From: Pogona vitticeps
Taxonomy: Eukaryota; Chordata; Lepidosauria; Squamata; Agamidae
DNA: 64,000 bases
Assembly (NCBI RefSeq): GCF_051106095.1
Contig: NC_135783.1
Span: forward strand, 330,658,322-330,722,321
Reading direction: 5' to 3'
This document shows, piece after piece, positions 1 to 39,450 of this stretch. A program made the translations under genes and the position numbers. A model generated the notes under the pieces. That model saw only the letters and a list, made by a program, of their open reading frames with translations, did not search any database and had not been told where the DNA came from. Within the stretch, counting starts at the first letter, position 1; each line of letters starts with the position of its first letter.

Positions 1-404
1 TAGAAAAGAGGATTTGGCCAAGCAGGGAGAGAGAAAGAGAAAGGGAGTGTGTGGCTCTGATAAGTGGAGCTTGTGAGGTCTGCCGCTGATTGGGTGCCCC
101 TCCCAACTAGGAAGAAGAGGCCCCGCCAGTTTCCTCTTCCAGGCGAGCAGCCGTAGCTGTGTTGGCACCTTATGCGGTGCCCACCGGATGACTGACCCAC
201 AGTGGATGCCCTTTCCACCTCTCTTCCTCACCTCCCTCCCCCACCCCGTGCCACGCCATCACTCCCTTCCCGCTGTTTTCCTTCCTGGGTTGCTTCTTGC
301 CACCAGCTTGCCTCCTCCTCCTCCATCATCATCATCTTTTTCTTCTTTGTGTCCCCTTGGCCAAACTGCCCTCCAGCATCGTGTTGTAGCAGACATACTT
401 AATG
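1..404. other. DGLUCY intron, upstream end; no feature recognised
   Basis: A purine-rich stretch is followed by pyrimidine-rich tracts around 210-350. The small overlapping frames here are low-complexity (Pro/Ser-rich) and are not taken as genes. Confidence 0.4.
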
Positions 405-513
405 CATTCTTATTTAGATTGTTGTACATGAAAAAAAAATCCCCTGAAAATAAGCCCTAATGCGTTTTTGGAGCAGAAATTAATATAAGACCCTGTCTTA
501 TTTTGGGAGAAAC
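405..513 (-). mobile_element. ATAAGAC-type TIR element, partial copy (- orientation)
   Basis: The segment from CTTATTTAG to GGGAGAAACAC is the reverse complement of the first ~110 nt of the copy at 573-831. Its outer end lies against the TG repeat at 517. It is a non-autonomous palindromic DNA element with no coding capacity. Confidence 0.7.
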
Positions 514-515
514 AC

Positions 516-572
516 TGTGTGTGTGTGTGTGTGTGTGTGCGCGCACGCGTGTGTGTGTGTATGTATGTATGT
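516..572. repeat. (TG)n / (TATG)n microsatellite
   Basis: A run of TG dinucleotides with a CG-containing interruption and a short ATGT end. It sits between two oppositely oriented copies of the same MITE. Confidence 0.9.
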
Positions 573-831
573 ACCGCATTTCCCTGAAAATAAGACAGGG
601 TCTTATATTAATTTTTGCTCCTAATACGCATTAGGGCTTATTTTCAGGGGATGTTTTATCTTTTTTTCCCATGTACAATAATCTACTTTTATTCAAATAC
701 AGTCATGTCATCTTCTGGTTGCTGCACAGTGGTGGAGGGCGGGGTTTCATTTCACTGGGGCTTCTTTTTGGGGTAGGGCTATATTACCAGCATCCTGAAA
801 AATCATACTATGGCTTATTTTCAGGGAAACC
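573..831 (+). mobile_element. ATAAGAC-type TIR element, near-complete copy
   Basis: It starts CCGCATTTCCCTGAAAATAA and ends TTATTTTCAGGGAAACCAGG, with TA on both sides. Inside are AAATAAGAC repeats and a GGTGGAGGGCGGGG block shared with the copies at 26449 and 43353. There is no ORF. Confidence 0.75.
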
Positions 832-1720
832 AGGTAAGTATAAATCTGCCAACCTGAAAATAACACTGCACATATCCAGTGAGACAGTGTCTCCAAAAAG
901 AATGACATAATAAATGTGTTGGATTTCAGGATCCCACAGGACTTTTCATTGATTTAAAGTCTTAGACAGGATGTCTTGCTTTTCCTTCCATAACAGTGCA
1001 GTCAATTTGCATTTGCTTTTTGTCTACTCCATGTTGTTCTCAGACAAACATTGAACACACTTGGCAGGTCACTACCACAAAAATGTCTCTTTCCCCAATA
1101 ATCCATATTAGCTTTTCACTCTTCTTCCATTTGTACATGAATGTCCTGTGCTTTGTCTTGTCTGCCTTGAAGAATAGTTGAAAAATCTACTAATATCTAA
1201 CTGGATATAGGAATTGGCTATCAGTGAAGGACCTTGGAATGAAGCATCCCTAATAAATCCATAGTGGATATGGATCTGTTGCCTTGCAGCATTCTCCTTG
1301 TTCCTAGTTATCCCCTTTTTGCTTCTTCAGCAAATATTATATGCAAGTACATTAAAGCACCAGATAGTGGTATTGCTTCTCTTGGACCTCTCAGCTCTTA
1401 GGGAAGTACTTAATACTTGCAAACGTTAAGAGTTATGGGGAGTGCTCTTGTGTTTATGGATCTCTGGTTTAGGTGAAGGAGATTCTCATCCTTACCTACA
1501 TACAGATATAGACTACAGGGCTTTTTGCAATTAAAGTGAATAATTGGAAACCTTAATCAAAGTGATTGACACTACAGTCTTATACATGTCAACTCATAAA
1601 TTCCAGATTAGTGAGTATAATATTTTAATCTGAATCTGGTTGGCCAATTCAGACAGTTACTTTCAGAGAAATCTCACAGTGATAATGTTCATTTATTTTG
1701 ACAGAACTGACTGTTTGCAG

Positions 1721-30561
<28,841 letters not shown>

Positions 30562-30845
30562 CCCTCCTTGAACAAGTCATGAAATATTGGTCATTCCTAA
30601 AGACATGTGTAACACCTATAAATGTGTATAGCATTGCATAATACTGCTAGACCCCCAATTATATAGCATCACTGTAAGTGACGCACTGTGATCTTATTAG
30701 ATTCTGTTGATTTCAGAGTTTGTAATTGTATTCAAGTGGAGAACAATGTACTTTCAGAACTGGGCGTTTCTAAATGATCTTCCTAAAACCCACTTGTACT
30801 GATGCGTCCTTTATCATGAACAATAAATTCATTCAGAATATGGTT
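30562..30845 (+). other. DGLUCY: DGLUCY 3' UTR
   Basis: Non-coding sequence follows the TAG without splice signals and reaches an AATAAA. A Tigger-like MITE begins about 200 nt further on, so the transcript probably ends here. The limits are inferred. Confidence 0.7.
30822..30827 (+). terminator. Poly(A) signal AATAAA of DGLUCY
   Basis: A canonical AATAAA lies 261 nt past the stop codon. The next 20-30 nt hold possible cleavage sites and T/G-rich sequence. Confidence 0.7.
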
Positions 30846-31025
30846 TACTCAGTAAAGACATGATTCATCTGGGTCTTTATCTGCCAAATCTCATGTAGGG
30901 GAAAATTCAGCTGTAGCTTCTCACACCTGTTAGAGAAATTCAGCTGTTTATTTTCCCTCTTAATTGAGACAGATAAATACATTGGCTTCATATGGCTGAT
31001 GTAAATTATGGTTCAAAGTTACATA

Positions 31026-31467
31026 CAGTGGTGCCCCACTTGACGCTTACCCTGCCTGACGGCGAAAACACTTTCCGATGAGTTTTTTGCAATCGCTATT
31101 GCGATCGCAAAACATTGGTTCCAATGGGTTTTTTTCGCTTGACATCGATCAGGAGCCTGCTTCATGAACCGTTTGTTCGCTAAACAACAATTTTTTCGGC
31201 TCCGCAAAATGGCTTCCCTTCATAAAATGGCTCCCCTCCTTTCGCAAAATGGCTGTTTTCCGGACCCCTGCTTCGGAAGACAGAGATTTTAAACAGCTGA
31301 TCTGCGGTTCTCTATGGGCAATCTTTGCTGGATGATATGGTATTTCCCCATTGGAATGCATTGAGTGGTTTTCAGTGCATTCCAATTTTTTTTTTTTGCT
31401 TGACGACGATTTCGCTTAACGGCGATTTTCCTGGAACGGATTATCATTGTCAAGCGGGGCACCACTG
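31026..31467. mobile_element. Tigger-like MITE, copy 7
   Basis: CAGTGGTGCCCCACTTGACG and CAAGCGGGGCACCACTG, TA flanks at 31024 and 31468. It carries CGCTATTGCGATCGCAAAAC and three CGCAAAATGGCT-type motifs. It lies just past the DGLUCY poly(A) site. Confidence 0.9.
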
Positions 31468-31469
31468 TA

Positions 31470-31850
31470 TATGGAAGCCCTGACGGTTGCCCCACATCAC
31501 CCCTGTCACTCACAGTCTGGTTCTCATTTGCATGAGCCTATGAGAGGAATGGAGGGGTGGAGTCAGCAGATATAAGAGAGTGAAGCAGAAAGAAGCAAGA
31601 GGAAGGAGAGAGAGATAGATAGTCAAGGAGATAGTGAGAAGAAATAATAGAGATAAGCTAGCCAAGATATATAGATTGAGCAATTGGTGAAGGTGGCAAG
31701 ATAGATGATATTTGAATGATTTGATTGCATGCATTAAATAAAGAACATTGGTGATTCTGATTAAAGTTATTCTGTTGGCAGCAACCTGACAAGTGTCTGA
31801 CTTAAGTTCTTTATATATATTGTGGATAAAGGAAATCCACTGGTGGCAGT
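31470..31850 (+). mobile_element. Possible LTR fragment of an LTR retroelement
   Basis: The layout suggests an LTR: a TATAAGAG box at 31570, a purine-rich leader, AATAAAG near 31737, and downstream CTGGTGGCAGTGAGAAA, which resembles the region after the LTR in some vertebrate LTR elements. No second LTR, clear termini or coding remains were seen. It would be an old fossil. Family not assigned. Confidence 0.3.
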
Positions 31851-32276
31851 GAGAAAAAGGGGGAATGTCCCAATTGTTATCTGCTGGTGGGAAGACATAG
31901 CGTGAGCCCTTTGAGGAAACAAGCAGGGGTTATGTGGTACACATCACACCCAGTTTTACGTAGGCAAAGTTAGGAGCAGAAATGAAATGTATTGTGTCCC
32001 CAAGCTAAGGTCTGCTTGGGTTAGGACCAACAGTAGGGTACTGGTCTGTTTTTAGTTATCTTTAAAAGAAAAGTACCCATAAGAGAAAATTGTACATGTT
32101 GAAATAGAATTGTGGAAGACAGGTATGGAGTTCTGTTGTGCAAAGTAGCTACATACATGAACCATTCATTTAAAGTAGCTCACTTCAGGGCAAATGGACA
32201 TCTCTGGATGCCATCTCCTTCTCACAGCCTGGCATCTGCAGAAATGGAATATCCTAGAAAACTATTGAGGATTAAA

Positions 32277-32985
32277 TTCTTTTTTCAAAAAACCCTCTGG
32301 TTTTGAATGGGAGATACTGTGCTTCTGTGTTCATAATGTAAAATATGAGGAAATGGCCTGGGATTGCTGCACAATATTGTGCCTGCATTGCCAGCAGGGA
32401 AGAGGATGCTAATCTTTACATAACAAAGGGCAGCCTGAATGTTGACAGCACCAGTGGTAGCAGTCGAAATGGTAGTTAACTGATGAGAAAAAGGAGTCGG
32501 CCTCTGGGATTTTTTTCTGTATTGTGTCACTTCGTGAATGGTGTATAGAAGAGGGGATCCTATAGACCCGGGGTCCCCAACCCCTGGTCTGTGGCTTGGT
32601 ACCAGGCTGCAGAGACAGATGTCATGCTCCCTGCATGCACACACACCCCTTGCACACACAGATCACCCACCCACCCACCCACATCTGGGTGCCCAGATCA
32701 CTCCCCCATGCATGCCACCTCCCTGCTCACGTGCTAAACCAGTCCATGGTTCAGGAAAGGTTGGGGACCACTGCTATAGACTATCCTGACTGATGCCATT
32801 GGTGTTGTCAACATTCAGGCTGCCCATTGGTATATAAAAATTGACATTTGTTTTCCTCGTGGCAAAGCAGACACAATATTGTGGAGCAATATCGTATCAT
32901 TTCCTGGCTTTTTGAATCATGGGTATAGAAGCACCATATCCCATGTTCATAAACAAGAAGTTTGTTGAAAAAATAATTTTTTTTT
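32277..32985. mobile_element. Ancient foldback element (~170-bp inverted arms) with a nested hAT MITE
   Basis: The left arm (32277-32475) and right arm (32782-32975) are reverse complements at perhaps 70-75%. Shared blocks are ACAATATTGTG, GGGCAGCCTGAATGTTGACA and TGCTTCT. A hAT MITE (32568-32773) sits in the loop. No ORF. The superfamily of the outer element is unknown. Confidence 0.65.
32568..32773. mobile_element. hAT-type MITE with perfect 8-bp TSD
   Basis: The TIRs are CCGGGGTCCCCAACCCC and GGTTGGGGACCACTG. CTATAGAC is duplicated at 32560-32567 and 32774-32781. An 8-bp TSD and the GGTCCCCAACC end are typical of hAT. It contains a CACCC-rich run at 32645-32690. Confidence 0.88.
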
Positions 32986-33244
32986 AGTTTGGGCTGCCCC
33001 CATTTTTAGAATTGCCTTGTTGAATGTAGATTTGCTCTGCTGTGAAATAACACCATAGCCCCACCATAATAACAACGTATCAGTTTTTTCCTTAGTGATT
33101 TTTCATTTGTTTTTGATGTGTTACTGTGCCTCTTTCTCTTCTTGGTATGCTGCAGAAACTTCTTACTAGACTCTGAGGATTTCCTTCCCTTCTCCCACCA
33201 AAAACAATAAGAAGGAAAATTACATTTCATTCTGCTGGTTTTGG

Positions 33245-34490
33245 CATTCTCTTCCTAGTCCATGAAAATAAGAACACAAGAAAAGCCCACCTGGATCAGG
33301 CCAAGAACCCATCTAGTACAGCTTTCTGTATCTGGTTCCACTAGATGCCTCTGGGAGCACATGAGATAACTAGATACCTGTCTCCTGATACCCCTCCCCT
33401 GCATCTGGCATTTTGAAGTACCTTCCTTTTAAGCCTGGAGATTATACATCCCCATCATGGCTTGTGACCTGCGATGGACTTTTCCTCCAGAAATCTGTCC
33501 AATCCCCTTTTCAGTGGCAAGACGTTCCACAAACTAACAACACGCTGGGTAAAGAAATATTTTCTCTGTTCTTATTCTCACAGCACTCAATCTGAGTGCA
33601 TGTGCCCTGGTTTTGGTATTGCGTGAGAACGCTACCTTTAAGGTTGTGGCTTTGAAATTCCTCCCTAACAACTTAAATTTGGCCTCCAGGACCTTGCATC
33701 TACATTTCCCCATGTCGTTGGTGCCAACATATACCACCACTGCTACCTCATCCCCAGCACTCTCTACCAGCCTATCCAGACGAGATGTGATATCCACAAC
33801 CTTTGCACCAGCCAGGTGAGTCACCTTGCGGTCCTCACAACCATCACAGACCCCTTGCTCTATATTCCTGACAATCGAATTTCCCACTTCCAGAAGCCCC
33901 ATTCTCTCCTCTCCACAATGGGTATCCTGGGTGCAACTGGATACGGGGCTGTCACCTGTATAATGGGTCCCCTCTAGGGGATGGTTTCCCTCTTATCCAG
34001 ATTGACATCCTCCAGCCTGGAGATTTCCAATCCCAGTAGCTGAGGGGCTGCTTATCTGTGGAAGTCTCACTGTGGTCCCTCTCTCCCTGTCTCTGCTTCT
34101 CCCAGTCTACAACCAAGACCTCAAAGGAGCGAACCCGTTCCCTCAGTTCTTGGAACTCCTTGCAATGAAGACAAACCCATGACTTTTGCCCAAAAGGCAA
34201 AATATATATGACACTTGGTGCCCCCAACCCACTGCTGTCTGTCTGACTGCATTCTGATATTTGTTTAGAGCTTGCCAAACCTCTTTTCAAGGGAAGTGCC
34301 AGGCAGTACCTGGGGTCCTGGCTTTCTTGCATTCCTGCTGAATTTGCGCAGCTGCTAAACTTGCTGTGCTCTTACCCTGCACTTTGTTGCAGGAGGCACT
34401 CACGCTTGAGCCAGTAATGAAGGTAGTAGCCATGGGACTTTGAAGGGTACCCGTGAAGGAACTAGAAAATGTCCTCAAGTGCAAGGGTGT
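33245..34490 (-). mobile_element. CR1-group LINE: ORF1 region joined to 3' end, no RT
   Basis: On the - strand a Cys-pair region (WVCLHCKEFQELRERV near 34190), a Gln/Arg-rich stretch and an esterase-like block (33600-33902) are followed at once by a 3' segment. Read on the + strand, that segment holds CCTCCAGAAATCTGTCCAAT and GGATCAGGCCAAGAACCCAT. That 3' segment is a common reptile LINE end. The RT part, normally between, is absent. Confidence 0.65.
33534..33902 (-). pseudogene. CR1-type ORF1 esterase-like (SGNH) fragment
   Basis: MGLLEVGNSIVRNIEQGVCD resembles block I (GDS, here GNS), and VVVYVGTNDMGKCRCKVLEA carries the GTND block of SGNH esterases. CR1 elements are known to encode PHD-like and esterase domains in ORF1. 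The C-terminal ~30 residues belong to the LINE 3' region rather than to the esterase. The nucleophile context appears altered, so activity is unlikely. Confidence 0.65.
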
Positions 34491-34643
34491 GTCAGTGCTA
34501 TAATATTCCTGCTTACTACATATAGATGCGAGAGGTGAACAGTGAGAAAGATGACAGGAAATCAGTTCATTTAAATCGTAGTGTTGGAGGAGAGCTTTGC
34601 GGATGCAATGAACCGGAAAGACAATTAGTGGGTTCTAGATCTT

Positions 34644-34730
34644 ATTTATTTGTTTGTTTGTTTATTGAATTTATATGCCGCCCACTCTACCCAGAGGTCT
34701 CTGGGCGGCTTACAATAATTAATAAATAAT
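34644..34730 (-). mobile_element. L2-type 3' end fragment
   Basis: TTTATATGCCGCCCACTCTA then CTCTGGGCGGCTTACAA is the reverse complement of an L2 or L2-tailed SINE 3' end, with a (TTTG)n tail on its left. Confidence 0.7.
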
Positions 34731-34739
34731 TATCAAGCC

Positions 34740-35020
34740 AGAACTTTCCTGGAAGCATAAATGTATGAACTGAAGTTATTGTACTTTGGACACATTGTGA
34801 GAAGACCAGGATTTGTTGGAAAAAAACAGTGCTGGTGTGAGAAATTGAAAGCAACAGGAAAAGAAGAGGACCAAATATGGGACAGCTGGACTCAATAAAG
34901 GAAACCACAGACTTGGGTTAGGAAAAGCTGATCTGGGCTATTGCCAACTGGACTTTTAGGAGGGCAGTAAGATTCACCGTAAGTTGGAATTTTATGACAC
35001 ATAATAACAACAGCAGCTAT
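34740..35020 (+). mobile_element. RTE-like LINE 3' relic with the AAGTTGGAATT tail
   Basis: It translates roughly as LLYFGHIVRRPGFVGKKQCW, comparable with LQYFGYLMRREDSLEKTLIL of BovB. It ends GTAAGTTGGAATTTTATGAC and CACATAATAACAAC, the same tail as the tRNA SINEs at 44131 and 61317. Coding is broken by several stops. Confidence 0.6.
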
Positions 35021-36805
35021 TAGATACCCTTCTTCTTACCAGCCAAGGCAAAACAGAGGACAGTACCACTTGTCTGATCAAGGTTTTCATTCCTCTCCGG
35101 AACAAAACAGTACAAACGGGTAAACTGCTGAATCTGAGTACATTTTAACACATTTGGACATCACCAAGTTAATGAGCATTTAAATAATGTTTACTGTCAT
35201 TTGGGCAAAGATTATTGGGCTGTGGGAATATAGTAATGGTTAATCAATGGCTGCATCCTGTGCATGTTGAACTAAATCCCATTTGGTGCACACTTCTGAG
35301 CAATCACACATAAGAATCATAATCCTGCAGTGTTAAATACTGATGTAAATTCTTAGAGTGGGCTGAAGTCCAAAAGGTCATTGGAACAGAAATCATATTT
35401 AGGTGAAACATAGTGCAGGCAGTCTTTCAAACCAGCCAGGCAAAAACTAATAATAGTAACAAATAAAAAGGACAAAAACATTGTGGCACTTAAACTGTTA
35501 TATTTTAATGTGAACTTTCATGGACAAGTCCACAAAAGTTCTGCTTGCAGAGACCAACCTGGCTACCTCTTCTAAAACTGCAACTATTTCAAGTCAGACT
35601 TGATAAGCAATCTAATTGGTAACAAGGATTTAAAAGTCCTTGTTTTAACAGTTAGAGATTCCTCTTGTACATGACAGGTTACCTGTGACACTTGACTAGG
35701 CCTTGAGAGCCATCCCAGACGAGTTTTTAAACTATACTACCATGCTTCCTTATTTACCAGGTTTTAGAAGGGTTTCACAAATCCTCCTCCTTAATTAGTT
35801 ACATCCTGAATTATTTACATCTGGAGAATCTCAGGAGATAAATGTGTCTAATTGTTACAATGGGAACATCTCTTGTTTTACCATGCCTTTTTCTGGATTC
35901 CTTTCCCCCCCCTCCCTTACTAGGAAAAAGTCATTAAGGAGAAAAAGAGAAAAGCTGCAGAGCCCCATCAAATCAAGTAGTATGACGAGCTCTCTGTCTT
36001 GAACAAAGTTTTCAATGTGGAAGAAGCAACATGGTGATGCATGCAATTATGAAGACTGGAATGCATAATCATTGTAATTATTATAAATCAAAATAATGGA
36101 TCATCACCAGTACCAGTACCTAATTTTGAAATAATGTTGTCCATAGCAGTATACTTTAGGTAATGGCATTTTCACTGCTGGGCAGCAGCTGAATGCAATC
36201 AAGTCCACAAATGGCTTCCATAATGTTAAATGCTTGGGTGTTCCTGATAACATGGTCATTTCCAAATCAGCAACTGTGGCAACTGTGCTAAACATGTGTT
36301 GTAACATCAGCTCTTACTCAGTTACTTTGCATGCCAAGAAAATCATCCTGTGACCTAAGACACATATTAAGGCCAGAGCAGAATGCAGGAAGAACTGCAA
36401 GGATAAACTGCCAAATAAAACAGATTTGTTACTGAGACCCAAAGTTTAACTTTGCAGCATAAAACTGCTAAATAAATAGAATATTACACTAAACAAAACT
36501 AATCCTCTTACAGAGTATGATAGACTTTGTTTTTGTCACATCTCCCTAAATGTTGTGTCTGCTTCTCGAGTGGTAGATACTTCATTTTTGGGATGCATAT
36601 TTTTGTACATTTCATCAAATTCACCTTTTCTTCCACCAAGCTTAATTTCTATATTTGAACTTATATTTTTTGTGTCATCGCAGTAACAAAATATGAAACT
36701 TATTCCTTCTATCTCTTTTTAAACTGTCAGCTAAGTGCACTGTTTACCCCTTTAGCTATTTAAATCCACATTAAATCCCATATAAGCACGACTTAAATTG
36801 AATTC
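35021..36805. other. Intergenic DGLUCY-GPR68; unique sequence
   Basis: Apart from a short dispersed repeat (35477-35560) and a (C)n/(T)n patch near 35896, nothing is recognised. Confidence 0.4.
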
Positions 36806-37466
36806 CATATCCCAAAATCCAGGTCTATAGAGCCTGTGTCCTGAGTACACTCCTGTACTGCAGTGAGTCCTGGACCCTTTATGCACGGCAGGAGAGGACG
36901 CTGAACACGTTCCATATGTGTTGTCTCCGATGCATTTTTGGTATCACCTGGCAGGACAAAATTCCAAATAGAGTAGTCCTAGAACAAGCTGGAATATTTA
37001 ACATTACTGAAACAGTGATATCTACATTGGCTTGGGCATGTTGTGAGAATGGCTGATGGTCAGATTCCAAAAGATCTCCTGTATGGAGAATTAGTGCAGG
37101 AAAAGTGCCCCAGAGGGAGGCCACAGCTGCAATACAAGGATATCTGCAAGTGGGATCTGAAGGCCTTAGGAATGAACCTCAACAAATGGGAAGTATTGAA
37201 AACTGAGCGCTCAGCCTGGAGGCAGGCGGTGCAGCATGGCCTCTCCCAATTTGAAGAGGCACTTGTTCAGGAGGCCGAGGCAAAGAGGCAGTCCTGAAAC
37301 CAGCAAAATCAGGGAGCTGGGCAGGGGATAGGTTGTATTTGTTTTCAGTGTGGAAGGGATTGTCACTCTCGAACTGGCCTTCTCGGCCACACTAGACGCT
37401 GTTTGAAGACCTCTATTCAGAGCAAGTTACCATAGTCTCCCAGGACTGAAGGATGCCATTGCCAGG
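36806..37466 (+). mobile_element. CCHC-finger LINE 3' end, copy 1 (RTE/Vingi-like)
   Basis: TTGAATTC is duplicated at 36798-36805 and 37467-37474. The sequence encodes IQVYRACVLSTLLYCSESW, then in a broken frame GHVVRMADGQIPKDLLYGEL, RGRPQLQYKDICKWDLKALG and a final CCHC-type finger. The 3' end is CATAGTCTCCCAGGACTGAA. It is about 80-90% like the copy at 58179. Confidence 0.82.
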
Positions 37467-37547
37467 TTGAATTCACAGTTGTAACATTTCAATGAAATTA
37501 AAAATAAATAAGCAGTACTATAGCTTGTTTGCCTTGTGTGTTGTGTG

Positions 37548-37645
37548 TTTAGTCGTTTAGTCGTGTCCGACTCTTCGTGACCCCATGGACCAGAGCACGC
37601 CAGGTCCTCCTGTCTTCTACTGCCTCCCGGAGTTGTGTCAGGTTC
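37548..37645 (-). mobile_element. BovB LINE 3' end fragment
   Basis: GTTTAGTCGTGTCCGACTCT, GACCCCATGGACCAGAGCAC and CTGCCTCCCGGAG are the reverse complement of the BovB terminus at 42590-42665. Confidence 0.88.
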
Positions 37646-38241
37646 ATGCTTGTTTGCCACATGCATTTAATAGCCCACAGATAATTAATAAACACAAAAG
37701 GCATTGACATGCTTTGCAGAGTGCCATTTTGTTATGAACTCTTCCATGTATGCTTTTATAATTAATAGGTGGTAATGATAAATGGTACTAAATAAAAAAA
37801 TGTCAGTTTCAGAAGTATAAAATACACAGATTGATATACATGATACGCCATAGACAAATGTGTGTTTTTAAGTGTGTACTGTGTTTCACTTTTTGAAATA
37901 CAAGCAGTTAACTCTCAAGTTATGCTTTGTCACTTGCAGAACATAAAACCAATGCAGAATTGTAATTCCTTTATTTCCACAAGTTCTATAAGAAAACAGA
38001 ACAGTAGGTGCTCCATGACTGGAGCTAATATGCATAGTGATAATCAACTGCAAAAGATAACTAGCCAGTTTTATTTGTAATTACTGAATTATTTTACAGG
38101 AAGCAAGGAATTCCCCATGAGGAAAAAATGTCAGTATAGCACAGTTGGGGGTATTTTTAACTGTAGAATGCCTTAATTCCTATACATTTATACCCTAAAA
38201 AAGGGAAGTGAGCAAAGGCATTGATGGAGACTTTACATCAT

Positions 38242-39342
38242 TTACATCATTCTTCCTTTAGGAAAAGTGTCAGGTGATTGTTCCTCTATTACTTGAACAA
38301 CATGTAGTTTATTTAACAACCTTGGATCTAGATCAGTTTGGTCTCTGATTTTCTTGACAGTTTCTGGAGTACTCATTGGATAGGATTCCTTGGTTTCCAT
38401 CTGTCCACATCTCAGACACTTTAAGCAGGTGTTTCCTATTTTAGCAAAATCTTGGTAGGTGTTCTCACTAGAAAAGCAATACAATACTGGGTCTGCAACA
38501 CAGTTAAAAGTGGTCAGCAAAAGTGAAATGTGGTAAATATTAAAGATTCCGACAGCAAATTCACAACTTCTCTCAAAGAGGCTGCGTATCAGCAATAGAA
38601 CATGATAAGGTCCAAAACAAATCAGGAAAATGGAGATTGTGCTTGAAACCAGACGTTTAATCTGAATCTTCTTCTTTGTCTGGGTGCCATGACTCTTGTG
38701 GACAACTCGCAGAATGCCATAATATGAAAAAAGGAGCAAAGAAAATGGAAATAAGAAACCAGCAGTGAAACGGTAAAAATTTATGTTGTGTTCCCAGTTT
38801 TTTATGGGATAATGCTCAAAGCAGACGACATGACTCTCTGCATCTTTACTGACTTCACCGTGTCTAAAAATTATCCAAGAAGTCAGGATTTCTTTCGTCC
38901 AGATGGCAATGCTCACTATAATAGCAGCTTTCATTGTCCGACACTGATGGAAGCGAAAAGGGTACACTACGGCCAGGTAACGGTCAATTGAGATGCAGCA
39001 GAGGAAGGCCACACTGATGTAGATATTTTCGTACAAAAGGATGCCACAGATCTTGCACAACAGTTCATCATAGGTCCAGTTGTCATGCTGCAAAACATAT
39101 TGGAGCCAAAAAGGCAGGGAGAAAAGATAAAGCAAGTCTGCTACAGTTAAATTGAAAAGGTAGATGCCCAGTTCATTCTTGACCTTGACTTGCAAGTAGG
39201 CATAGTACAAGGAGAGACAGTTGGCTGGGAGCCCTACTATAAAGACAAGTATATATATTACTGGTGATAGTGTCTGATGTATGTTGTGATTAATAGAGCA
39301 ATTCAAAGTATTATTGTCCATGTCTCCTGAAAGGTTCTCCAT
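38242..39342 (-). CDS. GPR68: Proton-sensing G-protein coupled receptor OGR1
   Basis: This is a complete single-exon class A GPCR of 366 aa (human 365). It sits in the plasma membrane, senses extracellular acid and couples mainly to Gq. Visible features are N-terminal glycosylation sites (N-x-S/T), seven hydrophobic spans, NLTVADL in TM2, FSLPFWLQYVLQHDNW, DRYLAV at the end of TM3, and DPVLYC in place of NPxxY in TM7. The histidines linked to proton sensing in human OGR1 (17, 20, 84, 169, 269) have counterparts here: NHNIHQTL, LQHDNW, ESHVVCF and IYHISLL. The chosen ATG has a good context (GACATGG), and the protein aligns with human from its first residues. The gene converges with DGLUCY and lies downstream of CCDC88C on the same strand, as in human. 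Related GPR4, GPR65 and GPR132 fit less well. Confidence 0.97.
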   Translation of the reverse strand: MENLSGDMDNNTLNCSINHNIHQTLSPVIYILVFIVGLPANCLSLYYAYLQVKVKNELGIYLFNLTVADLLYLFSLPFWLQYVLQHDNWTYDELLCKICGILLYENIYISVAFLCCISIDRYLAVVYPFRFHQCRTMKAAIIVSIAIWTKEILTSWIIFRHGEVSKDAESHVVCFEHYPIKNWEHNINFYRFTAGFLFPFSLLLFSYYGILRVVHKSHGTQTKKKIQIKRLVSSTISIFLICFGPYHVLLLIRSLFERSCEFAVGIFNIYHISLLLTTFNCVADPVLYCFSSENTYQDFAKIGNTCLKCLRCGQMETKESYPMSTPETVKKIRDQTDLDPRLLNKLHVVQVIEEQSPDTFPKGRMM

Positions 39343-39406
39343 GTCGTGCAGTCAATGACCATACAAGATCTGGTCGAGCAGACATAATTTTAATCTACCA
39401 TTTCAT
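39303..39406 (-). promoter_or_regulatory. Three upstream AUGs before GPR68, two overlapping the start codon
   Basis: On the - strand, ATG-AAA-TGG-TAG lies at 39406-39395. A second ATG at 39385 opens 24 codons and ends at 39311. A third at 39362 opens 19 codons and ends at 39303. The latter two run past the GPR68 ATG at 39342 in another frame, so they would compete with the main start. They matter only if the leader in the previous entry is transcribed. Confidence 0.6.
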
Positions 39407-39450
39407 GATTTCTCTGTTTTCTTCAAACCAGTGCTGTCACTTTTAAAAAC
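39343..39450 (-). other. GPR68: GPR68 5' leader up to a likely splice acceptor
   Basis: Reading the - strand, a pyrimidine-rich run ending TTTCCTGCAG falls immediately before position 39450, a good 3' splice site 108 nt upstream of the start codon. Mammalian GPR68 has untranslated 5' exons, so this is probably where the coding exon begins. The upstream exon was not located. Confidence 0.6.

Noticed and set aside
188-460. 90-codon Pro/Ser-rich frame near the window start
   Set aside because: Low-complexity pyrimidine tract, competing frames, and its C-terminus runs into a MITE.
36806-37466. A host zinc-finger gene suggested by the C-x2-C...H-x3-C tail
   Set aside because: The same sequence recurs at 58179-59019 with target-site duplications and RT-type C-terminal motifs, so it is a LINE.
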